64,000 nucleotides of DNA from Qipengyuania aestuarii (GTDB taxonomy: Bacteria; Pseudomonadota; Alphaproteobacteria; Sphingomonadales; Sphingomonadaceae), in assembly GCF_019711535.1 (NCBI RefSeq), contig NZ_JAIGNP010000003.1, positions 62,001-126,000 of the forward strand, in the 5' to 3' direction. Below, one piece after another: positions 41,073-50,320 of the stretch. Both the position numbers and the translations under genes were made by a program. Every line of letters starts with the position of its first letter. Position 1 is the stretch's first letter. The notes beneath the pieces are model-generated. The model was not told the DNA's origin, searched no databases, and saw only the letters and a program-made list of their open reading frames with translations.

Positions 41073-41900
41073 TTAGTTTATGGGAAAACTACAATAATCG
41101 TCCATGCCATTAAAAACTTCTTTAATTGTTGAGCCATGCTTCAAGTTAATATCGTAAACACTCTTAGCGTTCCAAAAATTAACCGTTGAGTATAGCTCTG
41201 TTCGATACCTTTTTGAGCTATTTGTTCCACTATATTCGACATACCCCCAGAGATGAAGAATTTTATCGCCTTCCAATACCTTCTGCATCTGATCTAAATC
41301 AATAAGTGCGGTGCTAGAGGTGACCGATTTTGACTTACCAATACTTCCCGCACTGTTATTTTTTTCTCGACCCGGAAAATGGAAGTCTTCTGGTAATTCA
41401 CCTTCAATTATAGTGAAGTTAACAGTTGCCAGCACATTTATGGCCGGAGTTTCGCCAACATTTTCCCAAACTATTTGCAAGTATCGCGCTTGGACTTCAC
41501 CACAATCATTTGGGGACCAAACTAGGTTTATGTCATGACCCACGACGTAAGGCCGCAACTGTATTGTTACAATTTCCCGTGAAATTTCAATTGAGCGTTC
41601 AGCGCTATCTGCAGCCCTTACTGCGGCTTCCGTCGCTCGCGAAGTGAAGTAAATCGTGACTATAAGGGCAATTGCCGAAACCGAAGATACGGAGATTCCA
41701 AACACAGCTGCGAAGAGAGCACCTTGATCTAGTTTATAAGATGCAATCTCATTGCATGTCTCCACCGACACCCCGCTTGCAAGGCTTTGACAATTGCTGA
41801 AGAAAAACTCCGAAAGAGCCCACGAGAGGCCCACAATGAGAAGGCCTGCGCTAATTGTAAATATTGCGGCAGAAAGGAGAAGGATTTTTCCTATCTTCAT
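41073..41900 (-). CDS. A+T-rich two-helix membrane protein of unknown function
   Basis: The 275-residue protein has two membrane helices (about residues 7-30 and 61-85), a helical stretch that may be a coiled coil (STRATEAAVRAADSAERSIE region, 86-112), and a C-terminal beta-rich domain with many Asn and Tyr. The gene is visibly more A+T-rich than all neighbours and uses codons such as AAT, ATT and TTA, so it was probably acquired horizontally. I see no mobility genes next to it. Small membrane proteins with this layout occur in accessory regions, but no function can be assigned. Confidence 0.75.
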   Translation of the reverse strand: MKIGKILLLSAAIFTISAGLLIVGLSWALSEFFFSNCQSLASGVSVETCNEIASYKLDQGALFAAVFGISVSSVSAIALIVTIYFTSRATEAAVRAADSAERSIEISREIVTIQLRPYVVGHDINLVWSPNDCGEVQARYLQIVWENVGETPAINVLATVNFTIIEGELPEDFHFPGREKNNSAGSIGKSKSVTSSTALIDLDQMQKVLEGDKILHLWGYVEYSGTNSSKRYRTELYSTVNFWNAKSVYDINLKHGSTIKEVFNGMDDYCSFPIN

Positions 41901-42095
41901 CTATTTCCAAAAACCTCAAACTCGGGAAAATGGCTAATAAATTAATTTGGAATGACTAGCCATATATCGATTCGCCCCTTTCTGGCGCAAGCGAACTGAC
42001 CAGTACGTAGAAGTAGCCCATCCCAAGAGCGGCGTGACAGCTCACATGCGGTCTTACGCTTGATGTCAGGCCCGGCGATCCAAGGGACGCAACCC

Positions 42096-42449
42096 TCACT
42101 CCCCCTGCTTGCCGCCCGCGATCCGCCGGCGTTCGTCCACGCTGCGGCGCATCTCGCGTGCCTGCAGGTGGAGCGCCTTGTTGCTCAGGCGGATCTCGCG
42201 GCTCTGCTGGAAGAAGCCGAGGACCAGCCACAGAAAGGCGAGCGGGCTGGAGACACCGCCCAGGAAGTCGCCCAGCTCGTTCAGCCGCAGGTCCGCCGGG
42301 TTCTGGCCCTGCACCGCGAGGTAGATCACCAGTCCGACGACATAGAGCGCGCTGAGCCACAGGCCGATCACCGGCAGGCGGCGGCGCTCGCGGCGGTCCT
42401 CTGCCAGCGGATCGTCCAGGATGTCCTCTGTATCCGCGCCCTGCGTCAT
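42096..42449 (-). CDS. Hypothetical two-helix membrane protein
   Basis: The 117-residue protein has two membrane helices (about 27-46 and 63-80) followed by a charged helix (QQSREIRLSNKALHLQAREM) ending in a basic tail. The layout (helix, helix, charged helix) resembles the first part of the protein at 41073-41900, but this gene has normal high G+C. It lies 196 bases from that gene and 38 bases downstream of thiC. Confidence 0.68.
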   Translation of the reverse strand: MTQGADTEDILDDPLAEDRRERRRLPVIGLWLSALYVVGLVIYLAVQGQNPADLRLNELGDFLGGVSSPLAFLWLVLGFFQQSREIRLSNKALHLQAREMRRSVDERRRIAGGKQGE

Positions 42450-42487
42450 GTCATCCCCCGTCGGGCGCCGCCGCGACCTGCCCTTGC

Positions 42488-44540
<2,053 letters not shown>

Positions 44541-44589
44541 ATGCACGATGTGTAGGGCAAGCGCCGGAGCGCGTAAAGCGGAACGAGGG

Positions 44590-44775
44590 CTAGTCGAGCA
44601 TATCCTTCGCCTTCTTGCCCGCAAAAATGCCGAGCAAAAGGAAGACGACGAACAGCACCGCCGCAATCACGGCCAAGACAATGGCGACATCGACCATCGT
44701 CCCCGCAAGACCGCCAAACCCGAGAATGGCAGCGACGGCAGCAATGACGAGGCACAGAAGAGCAAGCTTGATCAT
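44590..44775 (-). CDS. DUF1328 family small membrane protein
   Basis: The 61-residue protein has two hydrophobic helices (KLALLCLVIAAVAAILGFGG, then VDVAIVLAVIAAVLFVVFLL) and matches DUF1328, a family of small inner-membrane proteins of unknown role. ATG 44775 is used; the longer frame to 45009 crosses the tRNA-derived repeat and is unlikely. It is the last gene before the islet boundary. Confidence 0.85.
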   Translation of the reverse strand: MIKLALLCLVIAAVAAILGFGGLAGTMVDVAIVLAVIAAVLFVVFLLLGIFAGKKAKDMLD

Positions 44776-44822
44776 CCGCGCACGGTAAGCGGGCGAAAGC
44801 ACTGCGTCCAGCAATTGCGGAG

Positions 44823-44853
44823 AATGGATGCCCGTGAGGATTCGAACCTCAAT
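44823..44853. other. Partial duplicate of the tRNA-Gln 3' end (candidate attachment site)
   Basis: The 31 bases at 44823-44853 repeat 46230-46261 in the same orientation with a single missing C; they cover the CCA end, acceptor 3' strand and T arm of the tRNA-Gln gene. Such a direct repeat distal to a tRNA 3' end is the usual mark of attL/attR for an integrative element. No integrase is seen, so the islet would be a remnant. Confidence 0.65.
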
Positions 44854-44937
44854 GAGCACCGCGTCGATTGCTCTTGAAACCTCTGCATCGCTGCCTGCAT
44901 CGAGACGCCCTAGGAAGGGCTTGTCATATATACAGCA

Positions 44938-44971
44938 CACCGGCGGGACCACACCTCTGGTCCTGCCGGTG
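44938..44971. repeat. Strong hairpin inside the islet
   Basis: CACCGGCGGGACCA (44938-44951) pairs with TGGTCCTGCCGGTG (44958-44971) with one mismatch, giving a 14-bp stem with a 6-base loop. It lies in the 319-base gene-free stretch 44776-45094, which otherwise contains only the attachment-like repeat. No T run follows on either strand, so it is not a standard terminator. Confidence 0.55.
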
Positions 44972-45094
44972 GCTCGCTTCTCGACACGCTGCGACAGCGG
45001 CTCGATCACCGATGGAAATCAGCCATCGCTCGCATCCCATCCACAGGGTGTCTCCGGGTGCGGTCATGGAGCGAGGCTTACGCTGCCATGGCCG

Positions 45095-45457
45095 TTACGA
45101 TTGCAATGCGTCGACTTCGTAATTTTTTGCCCAGGCGTTCAGCTCCCCGGGGAAGATGTCCTGCACCAGAAAGAAGCGATCCCAGAAGGGTGTCTCCCGC
45201 AGTTTTTCGCAGAAAAGCTGGTAGCTGTGATGGTCCTTCGATTCGATCATCCAGATGTCGCTGATCTTGGCCGTGTAAAACTCGACATCATACCAGTTCA
45301 GCCGCACGCGCCCCCGGAATTCGTCGAGGATCGGCTGAAACGTCTCGCGCGCATGGGACAGGCGCGTCTCGAAAGAGAAACCCAGCCATTCCGGCGAGGT
45401 CTTGACCATGAAGAACGTGGTGAGTGCGGGTTCGAACTGGGTGTGCTGAGTATCCAT
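45095..45457 (-). CDS. Darcynin family protein
   Basis: The 120-residue protein matches the darcynin family: TTFFMVKTSPEWLGFSFETR, YDVEFYTAKISDIWMIESKD and RDTPFW-like RETPFWDRFFLVQDIFPGEL. The role of darcynin is not known; homologues often sit next to regulators. It is divergent from the tetR gene, with an inverted repeat between them, which suggests that the repressor controls it. Confidence 0.8.
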   Translation of the reverse strand: MDTQHTQFEPALTTFFMVKTSPEWLGFSFETRLSHARETFQPILDEFRGRVRLNWYDVEFYTAKISDIWMIESKDHHSYQLFCEKLRETPFWDRFFLVQDIFPGELNAWAKNYEVDALQS

Positions 45458-45492
45458 GATGCATCCTTGCGCTGTTGATTGACGTCGCTAAG

Positions 45493-45525
45493 ATGCGAGC
45501 ATCTGCTCATATATTCTACTCGCAT
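45493..45525. promoter_or_regulatory. Inverted repeat between darcynin and tetR genes (candidate TetR operator)
   Basis: ATGCGAG (45493-45499) and CTCGCAT (45519-45525) are perfect inverted copies 19 bases apart, and GATGCGAGCATC contains a shorter palindrome (GATGC/GCATC). The position in the 67-base divergent intergenic region is right for an operator serving both genes. Confidence 0.5.
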
Positions 45526-45533
45526 TGGTTTCG

Positions 45534-46148
45534 ATGACAGGACAGACCGCCGATCAGCGTGCGAGCCCCCGCAAACAGCCGAAACAGGCGCGCGCACGGC
45601 ATACAGTGGACGCGATCGTGGAAGCGTCTGCTCGCATTCTGGAGGAGCAGGGACATGGCGGATTCACCACCAACGCCGTCGCCGACGTGGCCGGGGTGAG
45701 TATCGGCACCTTGTACCAGTATTTTCCTGACAAGGATGCGCTGCTCGGCGCTCTGATCGCCCGTGAAACAGGCCGCCTTGTCGAAGACGCCGAAGCCGCC
45801 TGTCTCATGGCCGCAGGGCACGAAGCGCTCGATGCCGTGATCCACGCCGCCGTGCGGCACCAGCTCCGACGCCCTCGACTGGGGCGGCTACTCGATTTCG
45901 AGGAAGCTCGCCTGCCCTTGGATGCCGGGACCCAACTGGTACGATCAAGGTTCACGACCATCGTTGCTGAAATTCTTGCTCGCCCGGACTTCCCCCAGCA
46001 GCCCGACATGGCGACTGCCACGGGCGATGTCGCATCGATCATGCGGGGAATGATCGATGCCGCCGGTGAGCGAGGTGAAAGCAATCAGGAAGCGCTTGCG
46101 GCGCGGGTTCGCCGAGCTGTGCTCGGTTACCTCTCGATGTCTGCTTGA
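45534..46148 (+). CDS. TetR/AcrR family transcriptional regulator
   Basis: The 204-residue protein has a TetR-type N-terminal HTH (about residues 22-68: AIVEASARILEEQGHGGFTT, NAVADVAGVSIGTLYQYFPD, KDALLGALI) and a helical ligand domain of unknown specificity. ATG 45534 or TTG 45525 may be the start. It is divergent from the darcynin gene and inside the tRNA-bounded islet. Confidence 0.9.
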   Translation: MTGQTADQRASPRKQPKQARARHTVDAIVEASARILEEQGHGGFTTNAVADVAGVSIGTLYQYFPDKDALLGALIARETGRLVEDAEAACLMAAGHEALDAVIHAAVRHQLRRPRLGRLLDFEEARLPLDAGTQLVRSRFTTIVAEILARPDFPQQPDMATATGDVASIMRGMIDAAGERGESNQEALAARVRRAVLGYLSMSA

Positions 46149-46231
46149 AGCTGCTTATGGCTTCCGTCCGGAATCAGCGGGCATACGGAATATCTCCGTT
46201 TCCGTCCTTCCTGCTTGAAGCCTGACAGTAA

Positions 46232-46305
46232 TGGATGCCCCGTGAGGATTCGAACCTCAATTGACGGAGTCAGAGTCCGTAGTCTTACCATTAGACGACG
46301 GGGCA
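46232..46305 (-). tRNA. tRNA-Gln (anticodon CUG)
   Basis: On the minus strand the cloverleaf folds with acceptor TGCCCCG/CGGGGCA, anticodon stem ACGGA/TCCGT with loop CTCTGAC (anticodon CTG), and T arm GAGGTTCGAATCCTC. CCA is encoded. The tRNA 3' end lies toward lower coordinates, where the islet and the partial duplicate are. Confidence 0.93.
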
Positions 46306-46481
46306 TCAGCCATGCGGTACGACGCTGAGAATCGCGCTGTCTCCGCAAGAGAGGCCGCGCATCTAGTTTCGTGCGCGCACAAGGTCAACCCCATCGCTGA
46401 GGACGGTGCTTGCCCCTTGGCGAGGGACCCGCTAGCATCGCTCTCAGGTCCCCGCGCTTAATTCTTCGCGCGGGAGGAATA

Positions 46482-47756
46482 ATGAAAGATACCCCCATGG
46501 CGGACACTAATCCGCCGGACATCAAACGGGGCCAAGGAAAGACAAGGGGCGGCACGTCCGGCAAGGTAGCCGATTTCCGCTACAAACGCCCCTCCCGGCC
46601 CAACAAGCGCCCGCGCAAGAACGGGCAGGCACCGCGCGAGCCCAAGGCGCGCGGGGAACCTTCCGGCAAGCAGGCTCATGCTCAGGCCCGTAATCAGGGC
46701 CCTGCCCAGGCTCAGGCACAATCCGCGCCCATGCCGCGCGGCCGCAACCAGGCCTATGCTGCGCTGGATCTGGGCACCAACAACTGCCGCCTGCTGATCG
46801 CCCGCCCCTCGGGCGAGAACTTCACCGTCATCGACGCTTTCAGCCGGGTGGTCCGGCTTGGCGAAGGGCTGGCCGCCAGCGGCCGCTTGTCGGACGAGGC
46901 GATGGAACGCACCTTGGCCGCACTGCATGTGTGCGCCGAAAAGCTGCGCCGGCGCCATGTCCATCTTGCCCGCTCGGTCGCCACCGAAGCCTGCCGCCGC
47001 GCGTCCAACGGCGCCGAATTTATCGAGCGCGTGCGCGAGGAAACCGGCATCGCGCTCGACATTATCTCCGCCCAGGAAGAAGCGCGCCTCGCGGTGCTGG
47101 GCTGCCATATCCTGCTGGAGGACGGCGCCGGGCCCGCCGTGATTTTCGACATCGGCGGCGGCTCCACCGAGCTGGTGCTGGTGGAACCGAGCGGCGCGGT
47201 GCCGCGCATTCTCGACTGGATGAGCGTGCCCTGGGGCGTCGTCTCGCTGACCGATACGGTGGACGGATCGGACGACACCACGGACCTCAGGCTCGATCGC
47301 TATCGCCGCATGCGGAAGACCGTGCTCGACAGTTTCCGCCCCTTCGCGGAACGGGTCCGTGAATTTGCCAAGGGACAGCATCCGATCCGGCTGCTCGGGA
47401 CCAGCGGCACGGTCACCACGCTCGCGAGCCTGCACCTGGAATTGCCGCAGTATGACCGGCAGGCGGTGGATGGCCTGATTCTCCCCTCGGTCGCGATGCG
47501 GGATATTTCGGTGCGCCTGTCGCATATGAGCGGCGCGGACCGGCGGCAATTGCCCTGCATCGGGGACGACCGGGCGAATCTGGTGGTGGCAGGCTGCGCG
47601 ATTCTCGAGAGCATTCTCGACATCTGGCCGTCCGAGACGCTGGGCGTGGCCGATCGCGGAATCCGCGAAGGCATCCTGCGCAGCCTTATGGCCGCCGATG
47701 CCACGGGCGAAAGCAGCCGCGCGGCACTTCAAAGAATGAGAGAACAGGATGTCTAG
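46482..47756 (+). CDS. Ppx/GppA family phosphatase
   Basis: The 424-residue protein has a long disordered basic N-terminal extension (residues 1-85, rich in Arg, Gln, Pro), then the actin-like Ppx/GppA domain: AALDLGTNNCRLLIA, GIALDIISAQEEARLAVLG and VIFDIGGGSTELVLV. It hydrolyses polyphosphate ends or pppGpp. Start ATG 46482 with GGGAGGAATA upstream. It overlaps rlmE by eight bases. Confidence 0.92.
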   Translation: MKDTPMADTNPPDIKRGQGKTRGGTSGKVADFRYKRPSRPNKRPRKNGQAPREPKARGEPSGKQAHAQARNQGPAQAQAQSAPMPRGRNQAYAALDLGTNNCRLLIARPSGENFTVIDAFSRVVRLGEGLAASGRLSDEAMERTLAALHVCAEKLRRRHVHLARSVATEACRRASNGAEFIERVREETGIALDIISAQEEARLAVLGCHILLEDGAGPAVIFDIGGGSTELVLVEPSGAVPRILDWMSVPWGVVSLTDTVDGSDDTTDLRLDRYRRMRKTVLDSFRPFAERVREFAKGQHPIRLLGTSGTVTTLASLHLELPQYDRQAVDGLILPSVAMRDISVRLSHMSGADRRQLPCIGDDRANLVVAGCAILESILDIWPSETLGVADRGIREGILRSLMAADATGESSRAALQRMREQDV

Positions 47757-48411
47757 ATCGGGCAAGGACAAGGATACGCGCGTCCGCACTGCGAAGAAGC
47801 GCTCGGAATCCTCGACCCGCTGGCTGCAGCGGCAGCTGAACGATCCCTACGTCAAGCAGGCCAAGGCCGACGGCTATCGCAGCCGCGCGGCTTACAAGCT
47901 GATTGAGATGGACGAGAAATTCGGCATCCTGAAGGGCTCGAAGCGGATCGTCGATCTCGGCATTGCGCCGGGCGGCTGGGCGCAGGTGGCGCGCAAGGTC
48001 GTGCCCAAGGCGCAAGTGGTGGGCATCGACCTGCTCGAAGTGGAGCCGATCGAGGGCGTCGAGATCTTCCAGATGGACTTCATGGACGAGGACGCGCCGC
48101 GTGTTCTGGAAGAAGCGCTGGGCGGAAAGGCCGATCTTGTGATGAGCGACATGGCCGCGAATACGGTCGGCCACAAGCAGACCGATCATTTGCGCACCAT
48201 GGGGCTCGTCGAGGCGGGCGCCTGGTTCGCCGTGGAGAATCTGGAAAAGGGCGGGACATTCCTGGCCAAGGTGCTGGCGGGCGGGACCGACAAGGACTTG
48301 CTCGACCTGCTCAAGAAGCACTTCAAGACAGTGAAGCATGCCAAGCCGCCCGCCAGCCGCAAGGGCTCTAGCGAATGGTATGTCATCGCCCAGGGCTTCA
48401 AGGGCGACTGA
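47749..48411 (+). CDS. rlmE: 23S rRNA (uridine-2'-O) methyltransferase RlmE (FtsJ)
   Basis: The 220-residue protein has the RrmJ fold: SRAAYKLIEMDEKFGI with the catalytic Lys, VDLGIAPGGWAQVARK (SAM-binding) and LVMSDMAANTVGHKQTD with the catalytic Asp. It methylates U2552 of 23S rRNA. It overlaps the end of the Ppx/GppA gene and is followed by a bidirectional terminator. Confidence 0.95.
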   Translation: MSRSGKDKDTRVRTAKKRSESSTRWLQRQLNDPYVKQAKADGYRSRAAYKLIEMDEKFGILKGSKRIVDLGIAPGGWAQVARKVVPKAQVVGIDLLEVEPIEGVEIFQMDFMDEDAPRVLEEALGGKADLVMSDMAANTVGHKQTDHLRTMGLVEAGAWFAVENLEKGGTFLAKVLAGGTDKDLLDLLKKHFKTVKHAKPPASRKGSSEWYVIAQGFKGD

Positions 48412-48432
48412 AAACGCGCGGCCAGCAGGCAC

Positions 48433-48461
48433 AAAAAACCCCGCGCTAGGCGGGGCTTTTC
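48433..48461. terminator. Bidirectional rho-independent terminator
   Basis: CCCCGC (48439-48444) and GCGGGG (48450-48455) form a stem flanked by AAAAAA before and TTTT after, so it can terminate both rlmE (plus) and the cytochrome gene (minus). Confidence 0.8.
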
Positions 48462-48480
48462 GTTAGAATATCGGCAAGGA

Positions 48481-49188
48481 TCAGTCGACCTTGGTCGCCC
48501 CTGCATTGTCGCCGCCGGCATTTTCCGAAGCGACCGGCTGATCGCCCCCCATTGCGCCGGCAGCCTGTGCCGGATCGGCCGGAGTTCCTTCGACCGCACC
48601 CGGACCTGCGCCGGGCGCATCTGCCGCTTCGCCTTCTTCAGGCTCGGGAGCAGCAGGTTCCGGCTTGGCCGGAGCGCCGCCCATCGAGGCGAGATATTCC
48701 ATTACATTGGCGCGGTCTTCCGGCTTGGACAGGCCGGCGAAGCTCATCTTGGTGCCGCTGGCGAAAGCGCGCGGGCTGGTGAGCCATTCGTTCATGTTTT
48801 CCCAGGTCCATTCGCCGCCATGTTCGGACAGCGCGCTGGAATAGGCGAAGCCTGCCGCGTGCTTGCCGACCGGCTTGCCCATCACGCCATAGAGGTTGGG
48901 ACCGATACCGTCGGCGCCGCCCTGGTTGATGGTGTGGCATGCGCTGCACTTGGCGAAGACCTTTTCACCGGCAGCCGTATCGGCGCTGGCAAGCAGCGTA
49001 CCGAGATCGGGACCGGCATCGGCGCCGCCCTCTTCTTCCGCACCTTCGACGAAGAAGCCCCATTCGCCGTCTTCGAATTCTTCATGCCCGTCGGCGTGGA
49101 AATACATGCCCGAAGCGATGGAAGCGCCGAGCGCGACGATGCCTGAGAAGAGAACCCAGCCGGAAGCGGTGTTGAAACGATCGTCCAT
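48481..49188 (-). CDS. Membrane-anchored c-type cytochrome (CycM-like)
   Basis: The 235-residue protein has an N-terminal uncleaved membrane helix (about 12-32), a linker, a cytochrome c domain with one haem site CSACH, PNLYGVMGKPVGK and the distal Met in GTKMSFAGL, and a Pro/Ala/Glu/Gly-rich C-terminal tail. It is a class I cytochrome of the CycM/CcoP-like membrane-bound type that carries electrons to terminal oxidase. ATG 49188 chosen; upstream frame to 49263 lacks similarity. Confidence 0.9.
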   Translation of the reverse strand: MDDRFNTASGWVLFSGIVALGASIASGMYFHADGHEEFEDGEWGFFVEGAEEEGGADAGPDLGTLLASADTAAGEKVFAKCSACHTINQGGADGIGPNLYGVMGKPVGKHAAGFAYSSALSEHGGEWTWENMNEWLTSPRAFASGTKMSFAGLSKPEDRANVMEYLASMGGAPAKPEPAAPEPEEGEAADAPGAGPGAVEGTPADPAQAAGAMGGDQPVASENAGGDNAGATKVD

Positions 49189-49320
49189 TGCGTGAAAGCC
49201 TGCGAGAATCCGTGTGGTCTGATGGTTGCGCGCCGCTCTAGTGCGACGGGCGCGCTCGCGCAAGTGCCGCGACTGTCTTAGTGGTTGCGCAAGGCGAAAT
49301 GGGCGCTAACACGCCCCGCC

Positions 49321-50214
49321 ATGCGTACCTTCGCCAAACCCGCCGTCGACATGGTCGACACCATGCGACAGGCCGCCGCCGCCGATCCGCAACGCGCGGT
49401 CGCCTTCGGCGGCGCGCCGGGTTCCAACTCGCATCAGGCGACGATGCAGTTCGATCCCGAATGCCTGCCGCTGCCCTATCTGGGGTTCGAGGATGCGCTG
49501 GACGCGGTGAAACAGGGCCGCGCGGGCTGCGCGATGATCCCCATCGAAAACAGCCAGCATGGCCGGGTGTCGGATATCCACTTTCTGCTGCCAGAAAGCG
49601 GGCTGTCGATCGTGGCCGAACATTTCATGCGCATCACCCACACGCTGATGGCCACGGGGCCGGGCCCGTTCGAAGCCGCTTACAGCCACCCGCAAGCGCT
49701 GGGCCAGTCGCGCGAATATCTGCAACGCCACGGTATTGTCGCGCTGGCGCATGCCGATACCGCGGGTGCCGCGGCCTATGTCGCCGAAATGCAGGATCCC
49801 CGGTTCTGCGCGCTGGCACCGCCCATGGCGGCCGAGCTTTATGGCCTGCGGATCATCGAGGACGCGGTGGAAGATGCCGCCGACAACACCACGCGCTTCG
49901 TGGTGCTGGCGAAGGAGCCGCGCGACCCCGCCGCAATCGAGGCGCAGCAGGCGATGACGACCTTCATCTTCGAAGTGAAGAACGTGCCCGCCGCGCTTTA
50001 CAAGGCGCTGGGCTGCTTTGCTACCAATGGCGTCAACATGACCAAGCTGGAAAGTTACCAGAAAGGCGCCAGCTTCGCCGCCACGCGCTTCTATGCCGAT
50101 ATCGAGGGTGCCCCCGGAGATCCGCGCGTGGACGCCGCGCTGGAGGAGCTGGAATTCCAGACCAACGGCGTGCGCCTGCTGGGCAGCTATGCGCAGGCAA
50201 GGAAGCGCGGCTGA
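49321..50214 (+). CDS. pheA: Prephenate dehydratase
   Basis: The 297-residue protein has the dehydratase domain (AFGGAPGSNSHQATMQF, AMIPIENSQHGRVSD, NTTRFVVLAKEPRD with the catalytic Thr-Arg-Phe) and an ACT domain (FIFEVKNVPAALYKALGCFA) that binds phenylalanine. It makes phenylpyruvate from prephenate. Start ATG 49321 is the family start; the frame is open to 49285. It is monofunctional, without a chorismate mutase domain. Confidence 0.95.
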   Translation: MRTFAKPAVDMVDTMRQAAAADPQRAVAFGGAPGSNSHQATMQFDPECLPLPYLGFEDALDAVKQGRAGCAMIPIENSQHGRVSDIHFLLPESGLSIVAEHFMRITHTLMATGPGPFEAAYSHPQALGQSREYLQRHGIVALAHADTAGAAAYVAEMQDPRFCALAPPMAAELYGLRIIEDAVEDAADNTTRFVVLAKEPRDPAAIEAQQAMTTFIFEVKNVPAALYKALGCFATNGVNMTKLESYQKGASFAATRFYADIEGAPGDPRVDAALEELEFQTNGVRLLGSYAQARKRG

Positions 50215-50255
50215 CCCCCAGCCCGCGTCAGTTTTGTGACAGTTTTCGGCCCGGC

Positions 50256-50270
50256 TGACACGAAGTGTCA
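50256..50270. promoter_or_regulatory. Perfect inverted repeat upstream of the OmpA-family gene
   Basis: TGACAC-GAA-GTGTCA is a perfect 6-3-6 palindrome 51 bases before ATG 50321, near the expected promoter. The related half-site TGTGACAG lies 20 bases upstream of it. The regulator is unknown. Confidence 0.4.
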
Positions 50271-50320
50271 TGCTGCGCTGCCATGTGCTGTCGGTCAAAA
50301 CAGCAAAAATGGGGAAAACC

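Noticed and set aside
41956-42360. 134-codon minus-strand frame next to the two-helix protein
   Set aside because: It is a shadow of the 42096-42449 gene in another frame, Arg/Pro/Gly-rich and without a ribosome site.
44823-44853. Second functional tRNA gene
   Set aside because: Only the 3' third of tRNA-Gln is present, with a base missing in the acceptor strand; no cloverleaf can be formed.
44590-45009. A 139-residue version of the DUF1328 gene
   Set aside because: The extension would run through the tRNA-derived repeat; the family start is ATG 44775.
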